DNA of 64,000 nucleotides, taken from contig NC_081414.1 of the NCBI RefSeq assembly GCF_030272615.1, forward strand, positions 915,625,648 to 915,689,647, read 5' to 3'. The translations under genes and the position numbers were made by a program. A model generated the notes under the pieces. That model was not told the origin of the DNA. It searched no databases and saw only the letters and a program-made list of their open reading frames with translations. Of this stretch, positions 36,120 to 48,691 are shown one piece after another (position 1 is the first letter of the stretch; every line of letters starts with the position of its first letter). Origin of the DNA: Cryptomeria japonica (lineage: Eukaryota > Streptophyta > Pinopsida > Cupressales > Cupressaceae).

Positions 36120-36360
36120 TTATGGTTTGGAAGGCTTGAAGGGTTCCCAAAAATGGAAAATTTCTAAAAATAGCAGCTTTCCAAAAATAGAGAGCTTCTA
36201 AAAATAGTAATCTTCTAAAAATAGAAACTTTCCAAAAATACAAAATTTCAAAAATAATTTTTTTTTTGAAAATAGAAAATTTCAAAAAAGGAAACTTGTT
36301 GAAAACAAAAACTATCCAAGAAAGGAAACTTTTCAAAAATGGAATCTTTGTGAAAGTTTT
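36120..36360. repeat. 18-20-bp tandem repeats in the small copia-type element
   Basis: Units of the type CTTTCCAAAAATAGAAA, about ten imperfect copies, A-rich. The minus-strand open frame 36528-36079 crosses them and is probably not a gene. Confidence 0.7.
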
Positions 36361-36727
36361 TGCAAAGAATTCCTTGATCTCTGATTTTGACAATTTGGCA
36401 AGTAATTTTAAGGTTCTGAGGCCTCCTAAGTGATATGGTGACCTCTGTTTTGAGTCAATGTGCCTAAATTTTGAAGTGACACCCAATCTTTTTCTCAAAT
36501 ATTGTGCCCCCAACGAATTCAACCCCAAATTTCAACTGCTTGTATTTTGATGAAACAACAATTAATCTTAGGGTTTTTTTATGCTACAAATATGATGGTG
36601 ATTCTCAGTTTGCTCCAAAGATTAAAAAATCACCCACCACTAGATCCACAAAAAGTGAATCTAGGACCCTACAAGACTTCTGAATAGAGAAACCCTCAAA
36701 ACTTGAGAAGGGGATTGTCGAACCCAC

Positions 36728-36739
36728 ACTCTGATACCA
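36728..36739 (-). promoter_or_regulatory. Met-tRNA primer-binding site
   Basis: TGGTATCAGAGT on the minus strand directly adjoins the 5' LTR end. This is the initiator-Met tRNA site typical of copia elements, with one terminal change from TGGTATCAGAGC. Confidence 0.85.
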
Positions 36740-37069
36740 TGTTGAATTTTGCAACACAAGCCTACAAGATCAAATGAAAAATAAAAAATCCTTCCACAAA
36801 TGAGAGCTACACAAAAGAATACTGCATTACTCAAAAGTAAAGAATACAAAATGAATTACAATTGTACAATAAGGTGATTATAAATAAAGCACATAACTAA
36901 TTTTAGGAGAACTAAAGTGCAAGCATGAGGAGCTAAATAAAGCTCAACTAGATGCACAAAAGTTAAACTAGGTGCAGAACTAAAATAAGCACTAATAAGT
37001 GAAACAAAGATAAAAAGCATAACTAGTTGTAAAAAAGAAACTAATGGCAAAATATTCTCTAGTATACAG

Positions 37070-38233
37070 GTCCAAACGAATAAGTTTTTGTTAGGACCAA
37101 AAACCCACTTACAAAACATTGCTTAAATTTAGAACACATATGACCAACAACCCATTAACAACAAATATAAAGAAAATTAAATTGAATAAATCTATTATTA
37201 TATCATAAAATCCATAGCCACAACACAAACTAGCTCACAGAAATAATAGCCTTGAGCTCTAATAACAAGAATATCATTTAGTAGAATAAGCCTTTTAACA
37301 ATCACTTTCCTCTGATGTAGACCTACAAGAAACCTTCACTATCCTTAAGCTCCATCTTAATAGGAGTTGTAGGAACAAATATGATAACCACCCTTAATGT
37401 CCACTTCAATAGGATAAAACTAGTGTAGTCTTTAAACAACCCTCATACAACACCTCACATCTTCTCCCACAAAATGAGTTTCCCCCTCAATATGAAATAG
37501 ATCCACCTTAACAGGATATACAAAAGAAGAATAGAAAACTAGATGTTGGAACTCATCATAGCCCACCAACACACTCTCCACCTCATAGGAGAAATAAGGG
37601 TAGGATCAAAGGTAAGGGAAGTATAAACCCCCTTGCAGCATCTCTATATCCTTGGACCAAGAGAATCTAGGATAGTCTCTAGCCCTAAAACATGTGACCC
37701 AAAATATGTTTTACTCAGAAAAATCATCACCTTAATAGATGATGCAAGAGTTAAAAACCATAGTAAGCAATGTATCTTCATCCTCAAAGAGAAAGGGAGG
37801 ATGAAAATCCTAGAAGTAGGTTGTAAAAATACCCAAGAATAAATATTCTTCAAAAATTGGCTTAAAATATTTTAAGGCTATAGTATAATATAGAGAGAGG
37901 TTAAAACAAAACACAAAAATATACAAATCATTTCTAAGAATATTCATGGGGGAAACATCTCATAGTTGATGCCACAAAAAGAAATAGAAGTAGGAAATAC
38001 GTATAGCAAAAAATAGGAAAAATAAAACCATACACATTATGAAAAGACCCCTAAGTAGAGAAGATCTACCCAAAGCCAACCAAGGAATGCCAAAATGAAA
38101 ACTAGCAATAGTGTCTCAAAAACTAGAACAAACTACTACAAAAGCAACCTCAAAATAATCACCCACTAAATGTTTTCCTAGACCAGAATAGGGGAACTCA
38201 AGAGAATACAAAAGAAGAAAAATAGCAAAAAAT
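37070..38233. repeat. Degraded repeat with AATAGGA motifs, left half
   Basis: The sequence is interrupted by element D and continues at 44893. 37340-37600 contains several variants of CCACCTCAATAGGA, as in the 1909-4199 internal block. A minus-strand stretch at about 38100-38210 has coding-like composition (Phe/Leu-rich) but no recognised domain. Relationship to the tandem unit is tentative. Confidence 0.35.
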
Positions 38234-38238
38234 ATTTG

Positions 38239-39292
38239 TGTAGCATCCTAAATTGTACTCCCTTACAATTTTGATCACATTTGGGTTCTCACTTTAGCAT
38301 TTGCACCCCTAGGCCTAATGAGGACCTGATTATGCTCATATCATGCAAACTTGACTTCATTGCGACATTGTGCACCATCCAAACCCTTTGTCCCTTAAAA
38401 TTTGAGTGAGAAACCGAGCCTTATGTCGGTCCATGTTAGAAAATTAATGTGTTTTTCGGATGGCAAGTATAAAAGGAGGCTTTCCCCTCTCATTTTGGGA
38501 GATCCACACACATAAAATTCAATTCAACATCAAGAAATCAAACATTCAAAATCAAATGAGCAAGCAATCAATCTTCGTTAAAGCATAAAAGCAACAATAA
38601 GGTCAAGATTTAAGCATTGAAGTTGACAATCATGTTCCATGTTGTTGAAGACTTCATAAAACCCTAATTTTGTGTGGATACAAACAAAACTTCATAATGA
38701 GGTATATCATTTTTGTTTTCAGTTAGTATTCAACATATCCCTCAAAAGGTGAACATTTCCATTAATACAATTCAATTATTTTTTAGTTCTATTTCATTGT
38801 TAATTCTAAAATCTGGGTTTGACTTAGGCAAACCCCTATTACCAACCTATTTCCTCTTCTTTCTATGTGCCAGAAATAGGTACAAAGATGTGATCTTCAG
38901 AATAAGCATTATATATAGTGACAAATCAATCCCCCTTTGGAGTGTAAAATTGTTGGAGGACCAGGTCATGCAAGAAATGGTCTTGGCATTTTAGGAGCTC
39001 TTTCTAGGAATAGGTTCCAATCGGCTTATACTACTCAGATCTAGGTTCATGGCTCACAACTGTAACTGTAGCTTACTGTTTCTACATTTTTAGCAGTTTT
39101 ACCCTAATTTTAGCAATTTAACTCACAAAAGAGATCCAAACCCCAATCCAATCATAATTCTCAGTCCTAATCCTTTTTGGTTTATGACTAGATCTATTGG
39201 ATTGGACTCTCTTTTGAATGTAATGGTCTTAAGTCATAAAATTAGTGGTTTCTTCCTTCTATGGTGGAAACCCTAGTTTTTTATCATTTACA
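38239..39292 (+). repeat. 5' LTR of element D
   Basis: 1054 bases, TGTAGCATCC to CATTTACA. A promoter TATAAAAGGAGG lies at about 38469. Compared with the 3' LTR it lacks about 120 bases (present at about 43865-43980), so it has a deletion. Confidence 0.9.
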
Positions 39293-39295
39293 TTT

Positions 39296-39310
39296 TGGTG
39301 AGCCCAACTC
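39296..39310 (+). promoter_or_regulatory. Primer-binding site of element D
   Basis: TGGTGAGCCCAACTC, three bases after the 5' LTR, matching the site of element C except for two changes. Confidence 0.65.
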
Positions 39311-39639
39311 CTTACAACTGCAATTCTAGTTTTTATTTTTATATCTGAGTGTTTATGCAATTTCAAATTCAAATTTACATTTGCAAGTTTAAATTTTTAT
39401 TGAATTTCGAAAATATAGAGGTTGAGTTCACAAAACCCCTAATTTTTAATTCTAAAATTGAGCTTGTGGGTTGTCTAATTTGGACATCATTTCTGATCTG
39501 ATTATTCATTTAATTTAAAATTCAAATTTTACCTCCTAAATCTCATTATCAAATTAAATGACATAAATTTAGTGGCTGAATTTACAAAAAACCTAATTTA
39601 TAATTTTAATATTTACATTCACAAATCAAAACTTCTTAA

Positions 39640-40345
39640 TTGGTTAATCAATTATTTTCACCAAATTTTGTATTGTTTAATTGTAATATTCAAATTCAAA
39701 ATTTCCCTCCTTTGTGCATGAGTTTTAATACTATTAGTCCTACCTATAATATTTTCGTGAGAAGAAGTTATAGAATTAAGGCTTCCCAAGGTTTAATTAC
39801 CAAGGATATGGAGCCTAATTTGGATAACTTGTTTCATGAGAATGTGGATGGTTCATCTATTCCAATAAAAGATGTCATTTATCCCCATTCTTTAGATTAA
39901 TTCTCATGATGAGGGTGAGTCACTAGCTAGGACTTTCGTTTACCAATTGGAGAAGATTGACAATGGATTTTAAAATCTTCAATAATGGATGAGTCAACAA
40001 TACCTGGAAAGTGAGGTTATCCCATTGATTGAAGGATTAAAAATAATGCTTCAAAGTGAGAAAATTGGCCTTGCTCATATTGTTGACACTAATATCATGC
40101 ATTTGAAAAGTTGTGCTAAAGCCCTTGGTTACACTCAACCTCCTATGGAAGTTAATCATTATATTTGTATGCATACTTTCACATCCAACATCATGGCTAC
40201 TTCCACACAAAATGTTATTCCTACACATGTTAGTCAAGGGAGAAACATTTCTAATCAAAACTCTTTCATTCCTCCTTCCACGAGTCTTCCATTTGTTACC
40301 CAATCATCTCCCATACCTACTTACCATATTGTCCCAGCTCCATAA
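39640..40345 (+). pseudogene. Amino-terminal gag remnant, element D
   Basis: Two open pieces in different frames (39640-39900 and 39989-40345). The second ends Ser/Pro/Thr-rich, as in gag regions before the capsid core. At least two frameshifts separate them from the capsid core. Confidence 0.5.
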
Positions 40346-40479
40346 TCTCAAGCTCCTTCTTATAATGTAATATTACTCCTCAAAATCAATCCAATGTGTC
40401 CAATTTCAACTCATCCACCAAACCAACCATTAATAGCCTATCTCAAATCGTGTCATCCTTGTAACACCAAATAGCTTCC

Positions 40480-41433
40480 ATGAACCAATCAAAGTATAAT
40501 ATGCCCACATTTGATGTAGTGAGCTCATTATCTAATGATATTGCTCATGTTCTCCCCCCTAAACATTTGGAAGTTCCTCAATTGGAGCTTTATAATGGAA
40601 AAGGTGATCCTATGACTCGTGTGAAAACATTTCAAACTTTGTGTAGTGGTTTTTCCTATGATTAGAGACTTTTGGCTAAATTATTTACTAGAACATTTAG
40701 AGATAAAGCTTTGCAATGGTGTTTTTCTCTACCTCTTTATTATATTACATCATTTCAACAATTGGCTAATTCTTTCATTCAACAATTTCACAATAATATT
40801 GGTCCTAATATTACTTTGACTAATTTAATGCAATGTAAGCAAGGTGTTAAAGAAAAAGCGACTGATTTTATTGATAGATATAAGCATTTATGTTCGCAAA
40901 TATCTTATCCTATTCCTAATCAAGATGTTAAAAGAGTTTTCATTTATAATTTGCAAAAAGACATTAGGGATAAGCTCCTCTTTTCTGAGTTTAATTCCTT
41001 TACGCAGATGTGTGCAGTACTTCATAATTACCAGCTTCAAGTCATTCAATTTGAATAATCTCCTTCAATGGCTCTAATTGATAAGAATGAAACTGCTCAA
41101 CAACATTTGGCAAAGTTTTTACCAAACAAGGGATTCACCAAGTTCAATGACAAAAGAAATACCCAGGTAGCAATCATGACAATAGGTGTGCCTCTTTTAT
41201 CCAAGTATTTTAGAGAAGAATTTACTCCTCTTTCTAAATCTTTGAATAGTATTATGACACAATTGTTGAACAAGAATGTGTTGAAACTTCCTACCATCAA
41301 ACCAATTGACATTGTAAGAAAACCTTTTCCACCTCATTATGATGCTAAATCCTTTTTCCAATATTATTGTCAACCTAGTCATGACACTGAAAAATTGTTA
41401 TTCCCTAAAAAGAAAGATCCAAGACCTTATTGA
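40480..41433 (+). pseudogene. Gag capsid core, element D
   Basis: One frame with TAG at 40663 and TAA at 41056. It has the retrotransposon gag core: LELYNGKGDP, KALQWCFSLP, SFIQQF, TDFIDRYKHL and DVKRVFIYNLQKDI. At the end SFFQYYCQPSHDTEKL is a decayed zinc motif comparable to that of element 1, cut by a frameshift near 41400 (the next frame continues KIQDLIDNNNIYV). Product: capsid precursor, now dead. Confidence 0.85.
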
Positions 41434-42169
41434 TAACAATAACATATATGTAGCTAGTGTGAATGACAAAGGAAACAAACTCGTATCCCCTCCTACTCAA
41501 AATATCAAAATCTTTACAAATACTTTTCCTTCCCATTCTACTAATGCGATTGAGCCTGAACATCTTGACTTTTTTCCTAATGATGTTGGCCTTGAGTCTA
41601 ATAATATGGTGAATCTTATTGATAAACCTACACCTCCTAAGGACTTATGCATTACCTTTGATCCTAGTAAGACTATTGAAGCACCTGATGGCCCACTATA
41701 CATCATTGCGAGGATAAAAAACATTATTTAAATAGGTGTTCTTATTGATCCCACGTGCATGCTAAATATGATAACCGAAGAATATATTTATACCTTTCAA
41801 TTGCATCAAGTAACATATGATAAATCTCATATGGTGATTAAGATATTTGATGGTTTCCCTTGTCCTGGCATTGGCTCCATTACCCTTCCTAATGAGGTTG
41901 GTACTAAATCTTTAGATGTTAATTTTTCTATTATTCTTAGATCACAACAATTTTGTGTTAAGTTGGGACATACTTGGCTCTCTTCCATGAAATTGATCCC
42001 TTCCACTATTCTTAAGTGCTTGATATTCCCTCTTGATGAAACAATTGTAATAATTAATCATAGCATGTACCAATGCACAATTAGGAAAGGAGATGTTCAT
42101 CTTGATTACTTTTGGTCTAAAGAATTTGAACCTCTTAAGCCTCGAAGTGATGTTCTTTTTCAATCTTAA
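41339..42169 (+). pseudogene. Decayed aspartic protease region, element D
   Basis: The frame opens beyond the zinc motif, passes TAA at 41729 and reaches a protease-like segment: VLIDPT in place of the D(S/T)G active site, GIGSITLP, and KLGHTWLSSMKLIPSTI where relatives have LGRPWLHSMQAVPSTL. With the active-site Gly missing, it could not be an active enzyme. Frame ends at 42169. Confidence 0.75.
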
Positions 42170-42961
42170 GAATGAGATGATCCTATCTTTGAGCAATCCT
42201 AGAGATCCTATTCCCATTCTTCATCTTCATAATAGACCTATTCCTCCTCCTCATGATGGACCCAATCTTCTTCCTACATCTTCTACTCCTCTATATCTTA
42301 CGGTTCCACCTCCTACCTCTTAAAAAGGAAAGCGCCTGACATCTCCCATCTTTCAACCTAGAAAGCCTTCTCCTTTGAATCCTTATTTTAAGGAAGAGAA
42401 GAAGTATATGGCTATTGATCCCAAACCTTCACAACCTTTAGCTAAAACTATAAGAAACTGTTGTGTGATAGAATGTTGGTGGCGATGTTGTGCTAGAGTT
42501 CATGAGCTTGATTCTCAACCTATTTTCTCCTCAAAGACTCCAAATGTTGACATGATCCCACTTGTCCAGCCTTTGCCTAACCCTAGGGAGGAAGTTCAAC
42601 CTAAATCTCCAAGATGTAAAAGGCCAGAGAAAAAACATGGTTAATGTTTTATTCCAATTAAAGATCCTATTTTTATTAATCTTGATGAAAATATGGATGA
42701 AAATGGTGTTCATGATAACAATGTTGATTCGAGTGATGAATATGAATATGTTGATGCTGACAATGATTTATCTAAATAATTTTCACAAGCATTAATCCCA
42801 GCTCCTAGTAACAAACAAAGTGATCCATCATTAGAGCACGGTCCTTGTTGGAAACTTGTGGTAGCTCCATCTATTGTGCTCAAAGATACTCCTCTTTCAT
42901 ATTGTCCACCTTCCCAAAACAATATTGAACAATATTGGGAGGAGGATGGCTTACTTGATTA
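42170..42961 (+). pseudogene. Post-protease remnant, element D
   Basis: One frame (42093-42323, 42375-42644, then to 42961) with stops. Pro-rich at first, then acidic (YEYVDADND). No G-patch or RT is visible. Same position as the 27351-28214 segment of element C. Confidence 0.5.
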
Positions 42962-43709
42962 GCTTCATTCACATCATAGATCCTATTTCTCTCTCTCTTG
43001 TGTGTTTGTAACCTTCTTCTATTTTTTGTCCCTAGTGTTGTCTACTTGAGGATGATGCAAAGTATTGAGATCTCTTTTGTCCTCTCCCATGTTGACTCAA
43101 AAGACACATGTGCCCTTCTTCCATGGTTTCTCTACTTTCTTTGGGGGATGAGGACAACCCAATGTATATTTATACATGATATACATTATTTATCATAAGA
43201 GCATATTGACCCTGGAGTTGAGTAAAACCCTTAGGTGTTCTATGTTTTCTGATCATTATCCTTTAATTTGTCCTCCTTGGGGCATATCATTGTGATAGTG
43301 TTATTCTCTTTTGGATGAATGTATACTACCTTAAAGAAATTTCTCATGTCATGGTGTATGCAATATCTTTAACGTGGGGGCATACACTCCACTCAATATT
43401 TATCTCTTTGTCCATCTCAATACTCAAGTTACTTAGTGAACTTATCCTTTTCCTCTATAATTTTGGTCTCTTTTTTTTCTTTTCATGACTCGTGGTAAGT
43501 GAACCTTATTGGGCTTGTAGTCATGGTTCTCTTTCTCTTTATTATGATGTTCCTTTTATCTTGATCTAGAAGTCGTAAGATACCTAAAGCCCACTAGAGG
43601 CTTGATGTGTCTTTCCTCTATAGCATATTGATGAAAGCCTTTCAATGCGAAACTTTCTAGTTTATCGAGAGTATACCTAGCCTCATACTCCTGCTAAAGT
43701 GGGGGCTAA
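42962..43709 (+). other. 3' non-coding region and PPT of element D
   Basis: No coding region recognised. The PPT AAAGTGGGGGCTAA (43696-43709) precedes the LTR directly, as in element C. Confidence 0.7.
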
Positions 43710-44887
43710 TGTAGCATCCTAAATTGTACTCCCTTACAATTATTTTCACATTTGGGTCATCTCTTTAGCATTTGTGCCCCTAGGCCTGATGAGGACCTGA
43801 TTCTACTCATACCATCCAAACTTAACTTCATTTTGATATTGTGCATCATCCAAACCCTTTGTCTTGGCCCATAGATTGGGTAGGACTAGAGCATGGTGCC
43901 TTGGTTCCTAATAGGACCATAATGTCGTGCCTTTGTCCTCCCAATTAGGGCCTTACTTTGGGCCCCTTAGCCATTTCAAAATATGAACGGGAAACCCAAT
44001 CTCATGTTGGCCCATCTCAGAAAATTAATGTGTTTTTTAATTGGCAAGTACATAAAAGGAGGCTTTCCCCTCTCATTTTAGGAGATCCATGCACATTAAA
44101 TTAAATTGAAAATAAATCAATCAAGCTTTCAAAATCAAGTGAGCAAGCAATCAGTCCTCCTTCAAGCATAGAAGCAACAATAAGGTCAAGATTCAAGCAT
44201 TGGAGTTGACATTCATGTTCCATGTTGTTGTAAACTTCATAAAACTCTAATTTCATGTGGAGACAAACAAAACATCACAAGAAGGTATATCATTTGTGTT
44301 TCCAATAATTATTTAGCATCTCCCTCAAAAGGAGAACATTTCCATTACTACAATTCAATTATCTTCTATTTCTATTTCATGGTTAATTCCAAAACTATGG
44401 TTTAACTTAGACAAACCCCTATTCCCAACCTATTCCCCCTTCTTTATGTCTATAGGAAACATGTATGAAGATGTGATCTTCAAAATAAGCATTATTTATA
44501 GTGACGAATCTATCCCCCCGAGGATTGCGAAAAGTTCCAAGGACAAGGGCATGGGCAAAATCATCCTGACATTTTAGGAGCTCCTTCTAAGAATAGGTCC
44601 AAATCGGCTTATACTTCTCATATCCAAGTTTATGGCTCAATCTTGTAATTGTAGCTTACTATTTTTGCATTTTTACATTCATTTTCAATACTTTTACCCT
44701 AATTTCAGTAATTCAACTCACAAAAGAGATCCAAACCCCAATCCAATAAAAAATCTTAGTCCTAATCCTTGCTGGTTTGTGACTAGATCTATTGGATTGG
44801 ACTCTCTTTTGAATGTAATGGTCTTAAGTCATAAAATTAATGGTTTCTTCCTTCTATAGTGGAAACCTTATTTTTTCACCATTTACA
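43710..44887 (+). repeat. 3' LTR of element D
   Basis: 1178 bases, TGTAGCATCC to CATTTACA, with ATAAAAGGAGG at about 44053. The extra 120-base stretch (GGGCC-containing) is absent from the 5' LTR. Confidence 0.9.
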
Positions 44888-44892
44888 ATTTG

Positions 44893-46799
44893 GACCATAT
44901 TTGGTTAGAGCATAGAAACTAGTATACCCAATGAACAAATCCTACAATGCTACTATCCAATCATCCCCTCTAGTGCCTATAAAAGTGCCTCCTTTTAAAA
45001 CCTTAATAGAGAACTCAAAGCTCTGGAAATTGGTATTTGACCACCACAGACCACACAAAGAACCCTTGGCTATGTCCAAAAAATGCAATAGATAGAGCCA
45101 TAGGGACATTTTTTACTAGAAAACACTACAAGAGAGACCATCCATCAAATGAAAAAATATTCCATGCATAGGGGGAAGTCATAAAAAGAGGACCCGAGAT
45201 CAAAGAAAAGCAAGAAAATAACCCTTCAACACAACAAAACAAGAACGTCCAAAAAATATTCATTTGGATCCCATCATCATCCAATTATCCATCACGAGGA
45301 GAAACCCTAACATTCCCACTGCTCCCTTTTCTTTGCGCTACCATACAGATCCATAGATTATTGTATTTAATATGTTGATTGTTGTTCTTTTCTATTCATA
45401 TGTGATTACTATAATCTTGGTATATTGTTAGTTCATAGTTAATTAGTTATTAGTTCTATCTTGTAGGAAGTTATTCATGAGAAAATAAAGTTTAATAAAC
45501 CAATGATATATTGCATTTAAAAAAATCATCTTATTAAACATGAATAATCTATTAAATTGACATTTTATATTGTCATTAATTTTAAACCCTTTACAATTTC
45601 ATAGTCTTTTTTGGACCCTTACTTGTGAGTAAGTACACAAAGATGGGAACCAAAAAGGGGTCTTATGATGCCACTTTTTTCTAAAATCACCAAAGTCTAA
45701 ACTTCAATAAGAAATTGAAGATATGTACATTCAAAATTTGAAAATGCACCAAGAACAAAAATTGAAGTTCTCTAAATCTACTTTCTAAACTACTAATTTA
45801 TTTTGAAAATTGTGGAGATTAAGGGTTTCAGAAAGGGGCACCATATTTATTGGTCCTGTTTTTTCAGAAAAATATAACATAGCATGGATTGTGATGTCCC
45901 TAAAACATTAAATTTATTTTAGAATTTTGCAAATCATTCTGGTGAGAAAGTAGCTAACACATTGAACTTTATGCCATATTTTTTGGCTAATTTTTTAATA
46001 AATATTTGAATTTTATAAAATTCCGAAGTGGACGCATCATAAAAAACAAAAAATTGACCATGCTCCCCTAAAAATTTGTGAAAACTAATAAAAAATCAAT
46101 TATTTTTTTAAATTGTGTAGAATAGAGTCTAGGTTTTAAACAAGTAATTTGTTTCAAAAAAAAAATGGAGATAAATCTATGGCCAAAATACGACATATTG
46201 GTTTTTCACAAAAAATAAACACACTAACAAAAGAAATTATGGATGAAGACCTTAACATTATCAAAATTTGAAAAGAATTATATGGTTGGATATTTAAGAG
46301 AGAGCTTGATGATTGTACAGTGTTTTATTTGTTCACAATGAAACATGTGCAAACCTGACAAAGAGAACAAACAAAAAAGTTTTAAAAAAATTCAATATTT
46401 GTTGGAAAATACGTCTTAGGCCCGAGAAGGGTGTCCAGGCCTTTGGGTTTGATGCCCAAGGAAAATCCAAGCCTTTGGCTTGGTGTTTTCCAAGAAAACA
46501 AGTTAGGCATACGCCAAATATGACATGCACCAAATGAAAAAAATGAAAAAAGAATATTTGGCATGCACCAAATAAGGTGCATGCCAAATGTATTCCATAA
46601 AAAAAATCATATAGGAAAGCACAAATTGTCTTTCTCCTTCACTCTCTCTGTCTGAATTTGTACATAAAATATAACATTTCTATTTGTATCTTTCCTTTCT
46701 TATAAGTTAATGTATATATTGGCAAAATGTTTGAGAGTGATTTCAGATCTCTAGGAGTTATAATGTAGATTCTAGTTTTTTGAGTATTCATATTGATGC
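44893..46799. other. Flank of element D and unassigned AT-rich DNA
   Basis: 44893-45350 continues the sequence broken at 38233. 45351-46350 is AT-rich and featureless. 46400-46590 holds several perfect palindromes (see separate entry). No gene recognised. Confidence 0.4.
46467..46589. repeat. Hairpin cluster
   Basis: CCAAGCC-TTT-GGCTTGG at 46467-46483, and a perfect 14-bp inverted repeat ATTTGGCATGCACC / GGTGCATGCCAAAT (46556-46569, 46576-46589) with a 6-base loop. GCATGCACCAAAT phrases also occur nearby as direct partial copies. Confidence 0.75.
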
Positions 46800-48274
46800 T
46801 CTGCAAAAAGGATGTTAGGAAGACACACAAAACACAAGGAGCAATTCAAACATTAGAGTTAGTTTCATAAATCATAAATGAAAGACTATCCTCAGCAAGC
46901 ATATCAAGAGAGATACCAAACATAAAACGGAAAGCTTAACAAAATGAAGGAATGCAATGAAACATCCCCAAATGCCCTCCAAAATGCTTGTAGCTACTCC
47001 TCCCTTATTCCTCTCCTCTCCAAGTTCCAAATGAGTGTAGCTCTCAATAGATTTTTGCACTATTTTGGCTGTCTTATGGAGATTCAATATTGAAATGATT
47101 ATGATGCAAGTGTAAAACGAGCTAAATATGGGATGTTATTTAATTAACTAATGTTAATTTTAACCAAAAGGACAATATGGATTATGCTAAAATGCTCTCT
47201 AAAATTCACTATAACTTAGATGCATACAAGATTTTTTTAGGATCTAGATTATGAAGAAATGAGCTCCATTTATAGGAAAAATGGAGCAATGGATGATTGA
47301 GATTGAGTAATCTCAACAAGGGTCAGGATTGATGGGTTTATGATCCATGTGAGGGCTTTCAATCCAATCCTAGGATGACAAATGTCAACATGAGATGGGT
47401 TGAGGGGAGAGGGAAGAAACATTAAATGCATGACATGACTTGAAGGTTAACTTGGGAGGTAAGGTTAATGTTGAGTTGAATGAATAAAGCCATTATCCAA
47501 TAAATAATGCCTTTATCCAATGGATAAACTCTTGTGCAAGAGTTAGTGATGATAACCATGGTCAAAGCAATAAATGCTTGAAGAGACCCATGAGTCAAAT
47601 GGAGGTTGAGTTAGAGGGAAAGTGTCTAACCATGTGGGTGAGTTGAGTTAACCATAAATGGTTATGTAAGAGCCATTAATAGTCATGCAAGAGCCATTAG
47701 TTGTTCGGAAGACTTTAGGAGTTAGCTTGTTGAACACATAAAGCATTAAATGTTGTTCAAAGACTTTGAGGCTTTGAGAAGTGACTCCAAGTTGCTTAGG
47801 AATGTGACAATATTTAGGGGATGGGATTAGGCTAAATAGGAATGATTAGAAGAACTTAGAAAGTGGTTAGAAGAGTCTAGAAGGGGATTTAGGATTGCAA
47901 GTGGGTTTGGTGGGTGAGGGAAAATAGGATTTTAATTAAAATAAAATTAATTTATTTCAATTGTGGTTGCAACTTGCATTTGTAAGAGAATGCAAGTGGG
48001 GGTGTAGTTTAGGGATTTAAATAAATATTTTTTTATTTATTTAAAAGAAGAAAGTGGGTTAAATTAAATAAATATGATTTATTCATTTAATTGATTTAGA
48101 GGTGTGGTTTAATAAATTGATTTAAATAAATTCAATAATTTATTTAATTAATAGGAGAAGAGTTTGAGGATGAATTAATTAAATATTAATTTAATTAACT
48201 GGTGATTGATGGTTTGTAAATCAAATAAATAGTAAATATTCATTTAATTAAATGGACAGATTTATGTGACTACA
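46800..48274 (-). repeat. 3' LTR of Tat-type element 2
   Basis: On the minus strand it starts TGTAGTCACATAAA at 48274, right after the PPT. The 5' part is rich in AATTAAATAAAT. A promoter-like CTATAAATGG lies at about 47265 (plus CCATTTATAG). The left end is not fixed; about 46800 is an estimate. It is nearly twice as long as the element 1 LTR, so the families are related but distinct. Confidence 0.6.
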
Positions 48275-48290
48275 TTTGCCCCTCTTTGAG
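48275..48290 (-). promoter_or_regulatory. Polypurine tract of element 2
   Basis: CTCAAAGAGGGGCAAA on the minus strand, directly before the LTR start and almost the same as in element 1. Confidence 0.7.
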
Positions 48291-48382
48291 ACGGTGTGGT
48301 TTATCGTGTCGTTTCAAAGAAAGAAAAATAGGAGTAAAGAAATATGCCCCATAAATGTTAATTTAATGGGTGGTATGCCCCG

Positions 48383-48428
48383 TCGAGAGAGGGGCTGAAA
48401 ATTTTTGGAAAATCGGGCGATCTCTCGA
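48383..48428. repeat. Conserved inverted repeat, element 2
   Basis: Perfect 8-bp arms TCGAGAGA and TCTCTCGA around a 30-base loop. Counterpart of 12872-12920. Confidence 0.65.
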
Positions 48429-48691
48429 AAAAGAACGAGAAGTGGAGGGGAGGTAGAATAGAAGAAATTAGCAATAACGGTGAAAGAATGGAAGAAATCG
48501 GAGTTAAAATGGAGAAATGAGAGACGTTCGAAGTTCACGGGGACCACAGCGGTGAGCGAGGTGAAATTAGGTTTTTGGCGGATGTGGTATATATGGAGGG
48601 GAAGGTGTAAAACAACCTCATTTGTACCTATCTCCCTTGGGGCTCTGAGCTCTGATAGTGACCTTTTGTGAAGGAGCGAGCAACAGTCATC

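Larger units (their letters stand above)
34298..37064 (-). mobile_element. Small non-autonomous copia-type LTR element
   Basis: 2.77 kb on the minus strand. The 5' LTR (36740-37064) and 3' LTR (34298-34654) share most of their sequence, including ACAAATGAGAGCT and AGGAGAACTAAAGTGCA on the plus strand. The flanks TACAA (34293-34297) and TACAG (37065-37069) form a near-perfect target duplication. The 5' LTR start is mutated from TG. The internal 2.1 kb has no gag, protease, RT or integrase motif. Confidence 0.85.
38239..44887 (+). mobile_element. Full-length gag-protease LTR element D
   Basis: 6649 bases with LTRs at both ends and a perfect target duplication ATTTG (38234-38238 and 44888-44892). 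It carries PBS, gag, a protease-like domain and PPT, but no RT, RNase H or integrase. LTRs differ clearly, so it is older than element C. Its LTR start, PPT and PBS resemble element C, so the two belong to related families. Confidence 0.93.

Noticed and set aside
36079-36528. 149-codon minus-strand frame in the small copia-type element
   Set aside because: It crosses the A-rich 18-20-bp repeats, and the Phe/Lys-rich result has no gag-like feature.
48480-48671. 63-codon plus-strand frame before PMD gene 2
   Set aside because: It lies in the inferred promoter and leader of the antisense gene and has no counterpart in element 1.
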